The notes under the pieces are model-generated. The model was not told where the DNA came from and did not search any database. It was given only the letters and a program-made list of their open reading frames with translations. The translations under genes and the position numbers were made by a program. DNA of 64,000 nucleotides. It comes from Hyphococcus aureus (GTDB taxonomy: Bacteria > Pseudomonadota > Alphaproteobacteria > Caulobacterales > Parvularculaceae). Shown here piece after piece: positions 43,281 to 53,055 of this stretch (positions are counted from its first letter, which is position 1; the number at the start of each line of letters is the position of its first letter). The stretch covers positions 2,356,001-2,420,000 of the forward strand of contig NZ_JBHRSH010000001.1 in NCBI RefSeq assembly GCF_042643165.1. The letters run 5' to 3'.

Positions 43281-46202
43281 ATGTCCGATAAACAGTTAGA
43301 CAAGAATTTCGATTTCAAAGCCGCCGAAGCCCGCCTTTATGAAGCGTGGGAGAGCGCTGGCGCCTTCAAGCCAGCGGGTGAGGGCGAGCCCTACACCATC
43401 GTCATTCCGCCGCCGAATGTGACGGGCTCCCTGCATATGGGCCATGCGCTCAACAACACGCTGCAGGACATTCTCTGCCGTTTCGAACGGATGCGCGGCA
43501 AGTCGGTCTTGTGGCAACCGGGCACCGACCATGCGGGCATCGCGACGCAGATGGTGGTCGAGCGCCAGATGATGGAGCATCAGGAGCCCCGGCGCACCGA
43601 AATCGGCCGCGAAGCGTTTGTCGAGAAAGTCTGGAAATGGCGCCATGAGAGCGGCGGCACCATCATCAACCAGCTAAAGCGCCTCGGCGCTTCGTGTGAC
43701 TGGTCGCGCGAACGTTTCACCATGGGTGAGGACGGCTCCGCTGATGACCAGATGGTCAAGGCCGTGATGAAGGTCTTCGTCGATCTTTACAATGAAGGGC
43801 TGATCTATCGCGACAAGCGGCTCGTCAACTGGGACCCGAAATTCGAAACCGCGATTTCCGATCTCGAAGTGGAGAACCGCGAAGTCGACGGCCATATGTG
43901 GCATTTCAAATATCCGCTCGCCGGCGGCGCCACTTATGAATATGTGGAGAAAGACGAGGACGGAAACGTCACGCTGCGCGAAACCCGCGATTACATTTCC
44001 ATTGCGACGACGCGGCCCGAAACGATGCTCGGCGACGGCGCGGTGGCGGTGCATCCGTCGGACGAGCGCTATGCGCCTATCGTCGGCAAGCTCTGCGAAA
44101 TTCCCGTAGGGCCGAAAGAACATCGCCGCCTCATTCCGATCATCACAGACGATTATCCGGACCCGGACTTTGGTTCCGGCGCGGTGAAGATCACCGGCGC
44201 CCACGACTTCAATGACTATCAGGTCGCGAAACGCGGCGACATTCCGATGTATCGCCTGATGGATATGAAGGGCGCCATGCGTGATGACGGCGCGCCATAC
44301 GCGGAAGAAGCGGCGAAGGCGAAAGCGCTGGTTGAGAAGGGCGGAACGCCCGATACGTCCTATGTCGACGGCATCAACCTGGTGCCGGATGAATATCGCG
44401 GGCTCGACCGTTTCGAGGCGCGAAAGCGCGTCATCGCCGATATCGACGCCGAAGGCCTGATGATCCAGATCGAAGACAAAAAGATCATGCAGCCTTTCGG
44501 CGACCGCTCCGGCGTCGTCATCGAACCGATGATCACCGACCAGTGGTATGTGGATGCGAAAACGCTCGCCAAACCCGCCATCGAGGCGGTGCAAAAGGGC
44601 GACACCAAATTCGTCCCCGAAAACTGGTCCAAGACCTATTATCAGTGGATGAACAATATCGAGCCGTGGTGCGTCTCACGCCAGCTCTGGTGGGGGCACC
44701 GGATACCGGCGTGGTATGGGCCGGATGATCGACTTATTGTCGCTGAAAGCGAAGAAAAGGCATTGTCGTTAGCAGAGCAAGCCGCGCCCGGTAGCTGGCG
44801 TATCGCTACGAAAGAAGAAGCGTTGGCTTGTGATTTTGTTGATAAAGAGGACTATGCGCTTCTTTATCAGGACGAAGACGTTCTCGACACCTGGTTCTCG
44901 TCGGGTCTGTGGCCGTTCTCAACGCTTGGTTGGCCGGAAGAAACGCCGGAACTGAAAAAGCACTATCCGACGTCTGTGCTCGTCACGGCGTTTGACATCA
45001 TCTTTTTCTGGGTCGCGCGGATGATGATGCTGGGGCTCTACACCCAGAAAGAAGTGCCGTTCCCGGAGGTTTACATTCACGGTCTCGTCGTTGACGAGAA
45101 CGGTCAGAAAATGTCGAAGTCAAAAGGCAATGGCGTTGATCCGCTGGAGCTGATCGACCAGTTCGGCGCCGACGCCTTGCGCTTTACACTGGCGGCGCAA
45201 GCGGCGCAGGGACGCAATGTCCGCATTTCGGAACCTCGTGTCGAAGGCTATCGCAACTTTTCGACAAAGCTCTGGAACGCGGCGCGCTTTGCGGAGATGA
45301 ATGAGTGCAAGCCGGACCCAAGTTTCGATCCGGCCAAGGCGACGCTGACGCTGAACAAATGGATCGTCCACGAGGCGAACCAGTGCGCGGCGGAGGTGAC
45401 CCGCGAGATTGAGGCTTATCGTTTTAACGACGCCGCAGGCGCGGTCTACAAATTCATTTGGAACATTTTCTGCGATTGGCACCTAGAACTCGCGAAACCT
45501 ATTCTCATGGGCGAGGACGAAGCGGCGAAAAGCGAAACCCGCGCGGCTACCGCTTGGGCTCTTGACCGCATTTTAGTCCTGCTCCATCCATTCATGCCGT
45601 ACATAACTGAAGAGTTGTGGGGTGCCATTTCTGAGCGTGAGCAGCCCCTGATTGTTACGCCATGGCCAATCATTCCTGTTACTGTGGAAGCTGGAATTGG
45701 AGAGGCAGTCGCAAGTGGTTTTGCACCTGCGGTTGAAACGACTAATTGGGTCATAGATCTAATTACAAAAATTCGTTCGGTCCGTCAGGAGATGAATGTA
45801 CCTGCTGCAGCAAAGATTCCACTCGTCTTTATTGGCGGTAGCGATAACGACAAAAAGCGCCTTGAAGAAAATGATGTTACCCTGAAACGCCTTGCGCGCC
45901 TGTCGGAGATTTCAACCGCCGACGCTGCGCCAAAAGGCGCGGTGCAGGTTGTGCATGCCGGCGCCGTGGCGGCGCTCCCTGTAGCAGATTTCATCGACAT
46001 TGCGGCGGAGAAGGCGCGGCTTGTCAAAGAAAAAGACAAGACCGAAAAAGAAGTCGCCGGGATCGACAAGAAACTCGCCAACAAGAATTTCGTCGACAAG
46101 GCGCCAAAGGAAGTTGTGGAAGAACAACACACCCGCCGCGCCAATTTCGTTGAACAGCTTGAAAAACTCGATGCGGCGCTGGCGCGTCTGGCCGATCTTT
46201 AA
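43281..46202 (+). CDS. valS: Valyl-tRNA synthetase
   Basis: A 973-residue class I aminoacyl-tRNA synthetase that charges tRNA-Val. Key segments are PPPNVTGSLHMGHALNN (HIGH), the editing domain with TTRPETMLGDGAVAVHP, GQKMSKSKGN (KMSKS) and a C-terminal coiled-coil (EKARLVKEKDKTEKEVAGID). The start ATG 43281 follows a C9 run and lacks a clear Shine-Dalgarno sequence. The stop overlaps the convergent methyltransferase gene by 4 bp. Confidence 0.97.
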   Translation: MSDKQLDKNFDFKAAEARLYEAWESAGAFKPAGEGEPYTIVIPPPNVTGSLHMGHALNNTLQDILCRFERMRGKSVLWQPGTDHAGIATQMVVERQMMEHQEPRRTEIGREAFVEKVWKWRHESGGTIINQLKRLGASCDWSRERFTMGEDGSADDQMVKAVMKVFVDLYNEGLIYRDKRLVNWDPKFETAISDLEVENREVDGHMWHFKYPLAGGATYEYVEKDEDGNVTLRETRDYISIATTRPETMLGDGAVAVHPSDERYAPIVGKLCEIPVGPKEHRRLIPIITDDYPDPDFGSGAVKITGAHDFNDYQVAKRGDIPMYRLMDMKGAMRDDGAPYAEEAAKAKALVEKGGTPDTSYVDGINLVPDEYRGLDRFEARKRVIADIDAEGLMIQIEDKKIMQPFGDRSGVVIEPMITDQWYVDAKTLAKPAIEAVQKGDTKFVPENWSKTYYQWMNNIEPWCVSRQLWWGHRIPAWYGPDDRLIVAESEEKALSLAEQAAPGSWRIATKEEALACDFVDKEDYALLYQDEDVLDTWFSSGLWPFSTLGWPEETPELKKHYPTSVLVTAFDIIFFWVARMMMLGLYTQKEVPFPEVYIHGLVVDENGQKMSKSKGNGVDPLELIDQFGADALRFTLAAQAAQGRNVRISEPRVEGYRNFSTKLWNAARFAEMNECKPDPSFDPAKATLTLNKWIVHEANQCAAEVTREIEAYRFNDAAGAVYKFIWNIFCDWHLELAKPILMGEDEAAKSETRAATAWALDRILVLLHPFMPYITEELWGAISEREQPLIVTPWPIIPVTVEAGIGEAVASGFAPAVETTNWVIDLITKIRSVRQEMNVPAAAKIPLVFIGGSDNDKKRLEENDVTLKRLARLSEISTADAAPKGAVQVVHAGAVAALPVADFIDIAAEKARLVKEKDKTEKEVAGIDKKLANKNFVDKAPKEVVEEQHTRRANFVEQLEKLDAALARLADL

Positions 46203-47185
46203 TTCAGCTTGCTGAAGGCGATGGTCTGATCGGACTGCGCCTCCTGCGTCACGCCTTGCGTCGCCGGGACGGGTTTTCTTGCGACGACGAGGAGGCCGTC
46301 GACATCGGCGCCGCGGTCCTTGCGCAAGATTGCTTCTTCCATATTCGCGAGTTCAAAGCCGGCGGCGGTGAGCGTGGCGGCGACATAGCCTGCCGAATGC
46401 GCAAAGCGAAGGGAGTCGCGCAAAGCCACATCTATTGTCTCTGACCGCTCGACGGAGAAGGCGAAAAGCCCGCCGGGCGCGAGTTTCGCCGACGCGGCGG
46501 CGAACAGATGAGACAGATCGCCGAAATAGATGAAGACGTCGGCGGCGATGACGAGATCGTATTTATGTTCGCTCGCGGCGAGAAACGACATGATGTCGGA
46601 ACAGGAAAGCGCATCGTAAACGCCCTTGTCTTTCGCTGCTGAGATCATGGCGTCGGCGACATCGACGCCTTCGAGCCAACCGGCGCTGGCGACGAAAGCC
46701 TCGCCTGAAAGGCCGGTGCCGCAACCAAGATCGAGGACGCGGGGGAAGTGAAGCGGCGTGACGCCGCCCATCTCCGCGACCATGGCGCTGAGCTTTTGCG
46801 GCGTCGCATAGCCAAGGCGCTCCACAAGCGCCTCGTCGAAATCCTCCGCATAGGAATTGAACAGACCCTTCACATAGGCGATGGGGGCGGCGTCGACATC
46901 GACGCTCGCGTCGAGCCGGGAAAGCTCCAGGCTTGCGCCCAGAATGTCAGTGGGGTCGCAGCGCAAGGCTTCGCGAAACGCCGTTGCTGCGCCGGCGGGA
47001 TCGTACGCCTCGCGGCGGGCGCGGCCGAGGGAAAACCAGGCGTCCGCCCAACCGGGCGCGCGCTCCAGCGCCTGTTCAAATAAATCGGCGGCCGCGGCAG
47101 CGTCGCCCTCGCTGGCGAGGTCGAGGCCGTACTGATAACGGCGGTCGGCGATCAGATCGCCAGAGGACCGCATGACGCGACGCAT
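46199..47185 (-). CDS. TPR-containing SAM-dependent methyltransferase
   Basis: A 328-residue protein. TPR-like repeats lie at about 15-90 (GLDLASEGDAAAAADLFEQA, then GRARREAYDPAGAATAFREA), followed by a class I methyltransferase with SAM motif I VLDLGCGTGLSGEAF. A conserved GLFNSYAEDFDEALVERLGY linker marks this TPR/methyltransferase subgroup. The substrate is unknown. Starts at 47185 and 47173 are both plausible; a longer start at 47242 looks unlike the family. It is convergent with valS. Confidence 0.8.
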   Translation of the reverse strand: MRRVMRSSGDLIADRRYQYGLDLASEGDAAAAADLFEQALERAPGWADAWFSLGRARREAYDPAGAATAFREALRCDPTDILGASLELSRLDASVDVDAAPIAYVKGLFNSYAEDFDEALVERLGYATPQKLSAMVAEMGGVTPLHFPRVLDLGCGTGLSGEAFVASAGWLEGVDVADAMISAAKDKGVYDALSCSDIMSFLAASEHKYDLVIAADVFIYFGDLSHLFAAASAKLAPGGLFAFSVERSETIDVALRDSLRFAHSAGYVAATLTAAGFELANMEEAILRKDRGADVDGLLVVARKPVPATQGVTQEAQSDQTIAFSKLN

Positions 47186-47262
47186 AAAAACTCCGGGACG
47201 CAAAATCTGGCGCGATTTGCCTCTGGCCGAAGCGAAAATCAAGAGGGAAAAAAAGAGGGGGC

Positions 47263-48342
47263 TTAGCCGAAAGCAACCTGTGCGATCGGCGGCAGGTGCG
47301 CGCTCAACTGCCGCCAGTTCGTCCCGCCGTCGTCGCTCGCCCAGAGATTGCCGGTGGTCGACCCCATAACGAGGCGCTCGCCGGTCTCGTCCACATCGAG
47401 GGCGTGGCGATAGACAAGATCGAAGCTCGGTTCGGGCAGGCCATTCGATTGCGGCGTAAAGCTTTTGCCGCCATCCGTCGTTTTGTTGACCACGAGTTTT
47501 GCGTCCACCGGCACACGAAACTCGTCTTTCACCCCCGGAACCAGCCAGGCCGTATCGGGATCGTTCGGATGAACCGCGACCGCAAAACCGAACACGGCGG
47601 GTTTGACGTCCTTGAACTCACTAAAGGTCTCGCCGCCATCGCGGGAGAGAAAGATCCCGTTGTGATGCTGGCACCAGATGGTGTCCGGGTCGCTCGCGCA
47701 TGATGCGAGGCGGTGGGGATCTTGCGTGTTCAGATCCTGCGATTGATCCGGCGGCATGTAATCGGAGCGCAGGCCGTCGCCAGTAAGTCGCCAGTTTGCT
47801 CCGCCATCGTCCGACTTCCAGACCCCGCCGCAGGAAATGCCCAGCGTCAGTTTTTTCGAGTCGCGCGGGTCGACCAGAACCGAGTGAATGCCCGGCTTGT
47901 CATAGCCGCCGCCGAACCAGCCCTCGCGTTCTTCGCGGTTCCACAGGCTTTCAATCAGCGTCCAGCTCTCGCCGCGGTCTTCGCTTTTGAAAAGCGCGCC
48001 GGGATTGACGCCGGCCCAGATCACGCCGGGTTCGTCATCGCCGCCGGTTTCAAGCGCCCAGATAAGATTGACCGAAGGCGCATTTTCATCGCCGTCTTCC
48101 GCTTTAGCAAAGGCTGGCGGCGTAAGCTCTTTCCAGCTGCCGCCGTCATCGTCGGAGCGGTGCAGCTTGCAACCGAAATGTCCGAGATTGAGCGCCGCGT
48201 AGACGGCGCTGTCGCGCTTGTCCCTTAAAACGGCGCTAACGGGTTCGCCGAGAAAGTCCGGCGCGCCAGTATTCCAGTCCGCGCCGTTGCGCCGGTAGGT
48301 GAAAAGCCCCTTGCGGCTTGCGACATAAAAAACGTCAGCCAT
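47263..48342 (-). CDS. BNR-repeat (sialidase/sortilin-like) propeller protein
   Basis: A 359-residue beta-propeller protein with about six BNR/Asp-box repeats: SDDDGGSWKEL, SEDRGESWTL, SDDGGANWRL, SRDGGETFSE, TTDGGKSFTP and SDDGGTNWRQ. It has no signal peptide and no clear sialidase catalytic residues, so it is more likely a binding or scaffold propeller than an enzyme. It lies 17 bp after the MoaD-like gene, a pairing that recurs in bacteria, suggesting they act together; the function is unknown. Confidence 0.8.
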   Translation of the reverse strand: MADVFYVASRKGLFTYRRNGADWNTGAPDFLGEPVSAVLRDKRDSAVYAALNLGHFGCKLHRSDDDGGSWKELTPPAFAKAEDGDENAPSVNLIWALETGGDDEPGVIWAGVNPGALFKSEDRGESWTLIESLWNREEREGWFGGGYDKPGIHSVLVDPRDSKKLTLGISCGGVWKSDDGGANWRLTGDGLRSDYMPPDQSQDLNTQDPHRLASCASDPDTIWCQHHNGIFLSRDGGETFSEFKDVKPAVFGFAVAVHPNDPDTAWLVPGVKDEFRVPVDAKLVVNKTTDGGKSFTPQSNGLPEPSFDLVYRHALDVDETGERLVMGSTTGNLWASDDGGTNWRQLSAHLPPIAQVAFG

Positions 48343-48359
48343 ATATTTCTCCCCGAAAA

Positions 48360-48629
48360 TTACCCGCCGGACAAAGCCTGGAAGACAAAGACGCGATCAT
48401 GCTCTGCGACCGGGTCGCTAAGTTTTATGCGATCAGAAATCGCAACATCGTTGATGAAGATGTTGACGTGTTTTCGAAGGCGGTCCTGATCGTCGAGTAC
48501 GTAACGCCGCAAGGGCGCGTTCTCTGCGAAGACGGCCTCCATAACGGCGCGCACGGTGGCGCCTGGCGCCGCCTGCGGAGGGCAGGGCAGATGTTTTTGA
48601 AGGTTGTCCGTAAAGGAAACCTGCGCCAT
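48360..48629 (-). CDS. MoaD/ThiS-family ubiquitin-like sulfur carrier
   Basis: An 89-residue ubiquitin-fold protein ending in Gly-Gly (FVFQALSGG), the group activated by adenylation/thiocarboxylation in MoaD and ThiS. DVAISDRIKLSDPVAEHDRVFVFQALSGG is the diagnostic C-terminal strand-loop. No moaE, thiG or E1-like gene is adjacent, so its sulfur or conjugation partner lies elsewhere. It is first in a two-gene operon with the BNR protein, from a promoter that carries a dyad over the start point. Confidence 0.85.
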   Translation of the reverse strand: MAQVSFTDNLQKHLPCPPQAAPGATVRAVMEAVFAENAPLRRYVLDDQDRLRKHVNIFINDVAISDRIKLSDPVAEHDRVFVFQALSGG

Positions 48630-48657
48630 TTGCGCTCCTCAGGCCGTAATCCAATAG

Positions 48658-48705
48658 TTAGGCAATAGCCTAAGTTATTTTTACGTCGAAGAACAGCGTT
48701 GTCAA
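48658..48705 (-). promoter_or_regulatory. Promoter and operator of the MoaD-like/BNR operon
   Basis: On the minus strand, TTGACA (48705-48700) and AAAAAT (48682-48677) are 17 bp apart. A perfect dyad, TTAGGC-AATA-GCCTAA (48658-48673), covers the expected transcription start, as a repressor site would. The regulator is unknown. Confidence 0.6.
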
Positions 48706-48730
48706 CGGGGCGCTGCCGATAAGGACGGGC

Positions 48731-49255
48731 CTAGAGGCTGCTGACGAACCGGATACGCTGATCAGCAACGGACAACACGTCCTCAAGCTCGTAGATATTC
48801 TGGTATCCGTAGCCGTAGAGATTGATGAAGGTCGGGATGTTGAGCGCCAGCTCCACGCGTTTCAGCGGCACCGGTTCGGCGTCATTCTCAAAATTATTGT
48901 TGCAGTAAATCAGGATGCGCCGCGATTTCTCGCCCAGCGCCTTGTCGAGCTTTTCCTGCGTAAAATCTGAAAAGGGAAGATTGACCGCGCCTTCCAGATG
49001 GCCGCGTGCAAAGGCGTCCGCTGAGCGTGTGTCGAGAATGATCGTGTCATCGTCGCTCGCATAGGTGAGAAACGTATCGAGATCGATCAGGCGTCTGGCG
49101 CGATAGTCATCGACCTCGCTGACGAGCGAAGCGAAGCCCGGATAATCGATATTGGGATTGGTGGTTTGTCTTGTCTGCGGGTCGGCGGCGCAGGATGCTA
49201 AAATTCCTGTGACGAAGATAAATGCCAAAACTGGCGACAGGGTTGATTTCATCAT
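48731..49255 (-). CDS. Rhodanese-domain lipoprotein
   Basis: A 174-residue protein. I chose ATG 49255 because GGGAGGAG precedes it and a lipoprotein signal follows (LAFIFVTGILASC). Residues about 50-150 form a rhodanese domain with the active-site Cys in ILIYCNNNF and DTRSADAFARGHLEGAVNLPF before it. It probably handles sulfane sulfur at the cell envelope. The terminal EDVLSVADQRIRF is outside the domain. It follows purF on the same strand. Confidence 0.82.
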   Translation of the reverse strand: MMKSTLSPVLAFIFVTGILASCAADPQTRQTTNPNIDYPGFASLVSEVDDYRARRLIDLDTFLTYASDDDTIILDTRSADAFARGHLEGAVNLPFSDFTQEKLDKALGEKSRRILIYCNNNFENDAEPVPLKRVELALNIPTFINLYGYGYQNIYELEDVLSVADQRIRFVSSL

Positions 49256-49324
49256 GCTTCTCCTCCCAAGTCGGAGGAGCATCGCGCTGAAATCCGGCGG
49301 AATTATGCCGATTGACGGTTAATG

Positions 49325-50896
49325 CTAGCTCGTTTCCGCGAGGAAGGAGAGCTGCGTCACCATGGCGTTGCGTTGTTCCGCATCGCGATCTGTGAGCTTG
49401 GTCGGGTAATCGCCTGTAAAACAGTGATCGGTGAAGGCGGGCGCGTCGTCGTCGCGTTTGCCTTTGCGGAACGCCTTGTAGAGGCCGTCGAGCGACAAAA
49501 AGGCGAGGCTGTCTACGCCGATAAGGTCGCGCATTTCTTCTATGGTTCGATCGACCGCGAGAAGCTCATCATGAGACGGCGTGTTGATGCCGTAAAAATC
49601 CGGATGGATGATCGGCGGACAGGCGATGCGCATATGCACTTCTTTGGCGCCCGCATGGCGCAGCATCTCGGCGATCTTGCGCGAGGTGGTGCCGCGCACG
49701 ATGGAATCGTCAATCAGGACAACGCGCTTGCCTTCGATGAGAGCGCGGTTTGGCGAATGTTTGCGGGCAACGCCGGCCTCGCGGATTTTCTGTTCGGGCT
49801 CGATAAAGGTGCGGCCGATATGATGGCTGCGGATCAGCGCCATCTCGTAGGGCAGGCCGGTCTTTTGCGAGTAGCCGATGGCGGCGGGAACCCCGGAGTC
49901 CGGGATCGGCGAAACAAGATCGGCGTCGCAGGGCGCTTCCTTGGCGAGACGTTCGCCGAGGCGCTTTCGCAATTCATAAACGCTTTGCCCATCCACAACG
50001 GAATTCGGCTTGGCGAAATAAATCAGTTCGAAAATGCAGGGCCGGGCGTGATCTTTTTTCGGAAAAACCTGGCGGCTTTCGATCGTGCCGTCGGCTTTAC
50101 AGATGACAACTTCGCCGGGGTTGATGTCACGCACGAATTTCGCGCCGATAATATCAAGCGCGCAGGTTTCCGATGCGAGGATTGGCGCGCCCTTAAGGTC
50201 GCCGAGAATGAGCGGACGAATGCCGACCGGGTCGCGCGCGCCGATCAGGCCTTCCGGCGTTAGCACCGTCAGCGCATAGGCGCCTTCGATCTGTTTGAAG
50301 GACTCGATCAGCTTGTCGACAACGGAGAGATATTGCGAGCGCGCCGTCAGTTGCAGGAAGATTTCTGAATCCGACGTTGACTGAAAAATGCAGCCGCGCC
50401 GGACGAGGTCCGCGCGCAGGGTTTTCGAGTTGGTGAGATTGCCGTTATGGGCGATGGCGATGCCCGTCTGGTCGAGATCGGCGTACAGCGGCTGCACGTT
50501 GCGCAGCACCGTGTCGCCTTGCGTCGAGTAGCGCGTATGGCCGATTGCGGCGTCGCCTGCGAGAGAGCCGAGCGTGCCCGCATCGGAGAAATTGTCGGAG
50601 ACGAGGCCCAAAAACCGCTCGGTATGGAAATGCTTGCCGTCATAGCTGGCGACGCCCGCCGCTTCCTGGCCGCGATGCTGAAGGGCGTGGAGGCCGAGCG
50701 CCGTAAGCGCCGCCGCGTCGCTGGTGCCGATGACGCCAAAGACGCCGCACTCTTCCACTAATTTCGGTTTGCCGACGAGCGCTTCGAGTTCATCCCTGTG
50801 GGCCTTGAACGCTGCGCCGTCCTTTTTGAGGAAACTGGCGGCGCGTTCGGTAAAATTCTGGCTAGCGTCGCCTGTTTCATCAAATGGAATGGTCAT
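49325..50896 (-). CDS. purF: Amidophosphoribosyltransferase PurF
   Basis: A 523-residue enzyme for the first step of purine synthesis (PRPP plus glutamine to phosphoribosylamine). The Ntn-type nucleophile is C50 in EECGVFGVIG. The propeptide before it is long, 49 residues against the usual ~10, yet the start overlaps the cvpA stop (ATGA), which supports it. The PRPP loop is VVLIDDSIVRGTTSRKI. Coupling to cvpA is the standard arrangement. Confidence 0.96.
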   Translation of the reverse strand: MTIPFDETGDASQNFTERAASFLKKDGAAFKAHRDELEALVGKPKLVEECGVFGVIGTSDAAALTALGLHALQHRGQEAAGVASYDGKHFHTERFLGLVSDNFSDAGTLGSLAGDAAIGHTRYSTQGDTVLRNVQPLYADLDQTGIAIAHNGNLTNSKTLRADLVRRGCIFQSTSDSEIFLQLTARSQYLSVVDKLIESFKQIEGAYALTVLTPEGLIGARDPVGIRPLILGDLKGAPILASETCALDIIGAKFVRDINPGEVVICKADGTIESRQVFPKKDHARPCIFELIYFAKPNSVVDGQSVYELRKRLGERLAKEAPCDADLVSPIPDSGVPAAIGYSQKTGLPYEMALIRSHHIGRTFIEPEQKIREAGVARKHSPNRALIEGKRVVLIDDSIVRGTTSRKIAEMLRHAGAKEVHMRIACPPIIHPDFYGINTPSHDELLAVDRTIEEMRDLIGVDSLAFLSLDGLYKAFRKGKRDDDAPAFTDHCFTGDYPTKLTDRDAEQRNAMVTQLSFLAETS

Positions 50897-51582
50897 TCCG
50901 GAGTGTCCTCATTCAGGATATCGGCTATGGGGTCGTCGTCTTCGGCCGGTTCGTTTGCATCTTCGGCGCCGGGCGCGGTGGCTTCGATGGCCGGGTCCGT
51001 CGTGGTCACCGTGGTGACGATTTCGTTGAGGTTGTTGCGGTCGCTGCGGTCATAGCCTGAGAGAGCGGCGTCATCCTCAGGGTCGATCTGGGAAGGCGCG
51101 GTTGGCGCGTCAAGGTCAGCAGTTTCCGGAGTGAAGCTTTCGAACCAGTGGGCCATGCCAGCCGCGATGGGGCGGGTCATGGCGGATTTGACTTCCTCAG
51201 GCTGCTTGGCCTCGTCGAGATAATAGGAATAGCCGAGATAGCCGAGGCCGATGAGAACGAGGCCGCGCGCGAAACCGAACACGCCGCCGCCAATCCGGTC
51301 GATTGTCCTGGCGCGGCCTTCAAGCGGGAAGCGTTTCAGGCCGATATGAAACCCGATATGGGCGGCCAGGAAAAAGACGCCGACCAGCAATCCGGCGATG
51401 ATCGCAGTGCCAAAAAAACTGCCCGCCTGGCCGGTTACGGCGAGAACGGGCTCAATCAGCAAAAGCGTTACGCCGCCGGCGACGGCGAGCGCTAGAAGCG
51501 TCGAGACTTCGCGCAAGCCCCCACGCAAGACGGCGAAGGCGGTGGATACGCCGACAACCACTAGAAACAGGAGATCAAACAT
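50893..51582 (-). CDS. cvpA: CvpA family membrane protein
   Basis: A 229-residue membrane protein of the CvpA family. Four hydrophobic segments span residues 1-130, with LALAVAGGVTLLLIEPVLAV and a Gly-rich IGGGVFGFARGLVLIGLGYL loop, followed by an acidic C-terminal tail that is not conserved. Its function is not settled; it is classically linked to colicin V production and usually lies before purF, as here. Confidence 0.9.
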   Translation of the reverse strand: MFDLLFLVVVGVSTAFAVLRGGLREVSTLLALAVAGGVTLLLIEPVLAVTGQAGSFFGTAIIAGLLVGVFFLAAHIGFHIGLKRFPLEGRARTIDRIGGGVFGFARGLVLIGLGYLGYSYYLDEAKQPEEVKSAMTRPIAAGMAHWFESFTPETADLDAPTAPSQIDPEDDAALSGYDRSDRNNLNEIVTTVTTTDPAIEATAPGAEDANEPAEDDDPIADILNEDTPE

Positions 51583-51684
51583 TACCGAACCCGCCTATCG
51601 TCGCCCCGAAACAGTAGGGCGAGTCGTTCATAGCCCCTGGCCAATTCCATAGCCGCCATGGGGATTTTTCTCAACCATTCTCGA

Positions 51685-53055
51685 TCACGGATTGCGCGCC
51701 CAGCGCACCAATTCGCGCAGTGTTTCCGCCTCAACGACCTTCAATGTCCCGCTTTGGGCCCCGGCCGGGGCGAGGGCGCCTGAAAAGCCCAGCTTTTTGG
51801 CTTCTTTAAGGCGGGCCTCGGTCTGATTGACGGGCCGGACTGCGCCCGATAGCGCGACCTCGCCGAAAACCACCCGGTCCCGGGGGAGCGGCGAATCAAA
51901 CAGGGAGGAGCAGAGCGCGGCGGCGGCTGCGAGATCCGCGGCGGGCTCAGCAATTCTGAGGCCCCCGGCGACGTTGAGAAAGACGTCATTACGGCCGAAA
52001 TCGAGACCCGCACGGGCATCTAGCACGGCGAGGAGCATGGAAAGGCGCGCACTGTCCCAGCCCACAACAGCACGGCGCGGTGTTGCGAGCGTGGAGGGGG
52101 AGACCAGCGCCTGAATTTCAACCAGCACAGGCCGGGTGCCTTCGATCCCGGCGAAGACGGCGGCGCCGGAAACGGCCGTATCGCCGCCCGTAAGGAACAG
52201 CTCCGACGGATTGGCGACCTCGCGCAAGCCGTTGCCGGCCATTTCAAAGACGCCGATTTCATGGGCTGCGCCGAAGCGGTTTTTCACGGCGCGCAGAATG
52301 CGGAAATCGCGTCCCTGTTCGCTTTCAAAATACATCACCGCATCGACCATATGTTCGACAACGCGGGGGCCGGCGATCTGTCCGTCCTTGGTGACATGCC
52401 CCACCAGAAGGACGATGCAGCCTGAAGACTTTGCGAATCTGACAAGCTCCTGAGCGCAGGCGCGCACTTGCGTCACTGTGCCGGGCGCCGCCGGGAGAGC
52501 GTCAGACCAGAGCGTCTGAATGGAATCGATAATGACCGCGTCGGGCTTTTCAGCCTTGAGGGTCGCGAGAATATCTCGCAGCGACGTGGCGGAAGCCAGA
52601 TGCACCGGCGACTTTTCAACGCCGAGGCGTTTTGCGCGCAGGCGGATCTGCGCCGTCGCCTCCTCGCCCGAGATATAGGCGACCGAGGCGCCGCCTTTGG
52701 CGAGGCCAGATGCGATCTGCAACAACAAGGTAGACTTGCCGACGCCGGGATCGCCGCCGATCAGGAGCGCTGAACCGGGCACCAGCCCGCCGCCGCAAGC
52801 GCGGTCAAATTCCTGATTGCCGGTGTTGAGGCGCGGCGCCTCCTCGGTCGAGCCTGTCAGCCCGGTGAATTCGATCTTCTTACCTTTGGTCTTGGCGGTC
52901 CCGCCCGCCGCGCCCGCGAGCGATCCGGGCGGTCCGGCTTCGGACATTTCCTGTTGGATGGTGTTCCACTCTCCGCACGCTTCACAGCGTCCGGCCCATT
53001 TTCCATAGACCGCGCCGCAGGACTGGCAGACGAATGTATCGGTGTGTTTGGCCAT
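51685..53055 (-). CDS. radA: DNA repair protein RadA
   Basis: A 456-residue RecA-like ATPase and branch-migration factor in homologous recombination. The zinc finger CQSCGAVYGKWAGRCEAC starts near residue 10, Walker A GGDPGVGKSTLLLQ near 101-114, and the RadA-specific KNRFG lies in AVKNRFGAAHEIGVFEM. A Lon-like C-terminal domain follows. The order and length are standard. Confidence 0.96.
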   Translation of the reverse strand: MAKHTDTFVCQSCGAVYGKWAGRCEACGEWNTIQQEMSEAGPPGSLAGAAGGTAKTKGKKIEFTGLTGSTEEAPRLNTGNQEFDRACGGGLVPGSALLIGGDPGVGKSTLLLQIASGLAKGGASVAYISGEEATAQIRLRAKRLGVEKSPVHLASATSLRDILATLKAEKPDAVIIDSIQTLWSDALPAAPGTVTQVRACAQELVRFAKSSGCIVLLVGHVTKDGQIAGPRVVEHMVDAVMYFESEQGRDFRILRAVKNRFGAAHEIGVFEMAGNGLREVANPSELFLTGGDTAVSGAAVFAGIEGTRPVLVEIQALVSPSTLATPRRAVVGWDSARLSMLLAVLDARAGLDFGRNDVFLNVAGGLRIAEPAADLAAAAALCSSLFDSPLPRDRVVFGEVALSGAVRPVNQTEARLKEAKKLGFSGALAPAGAQSGTLKVVEAETLRELVRWARNP

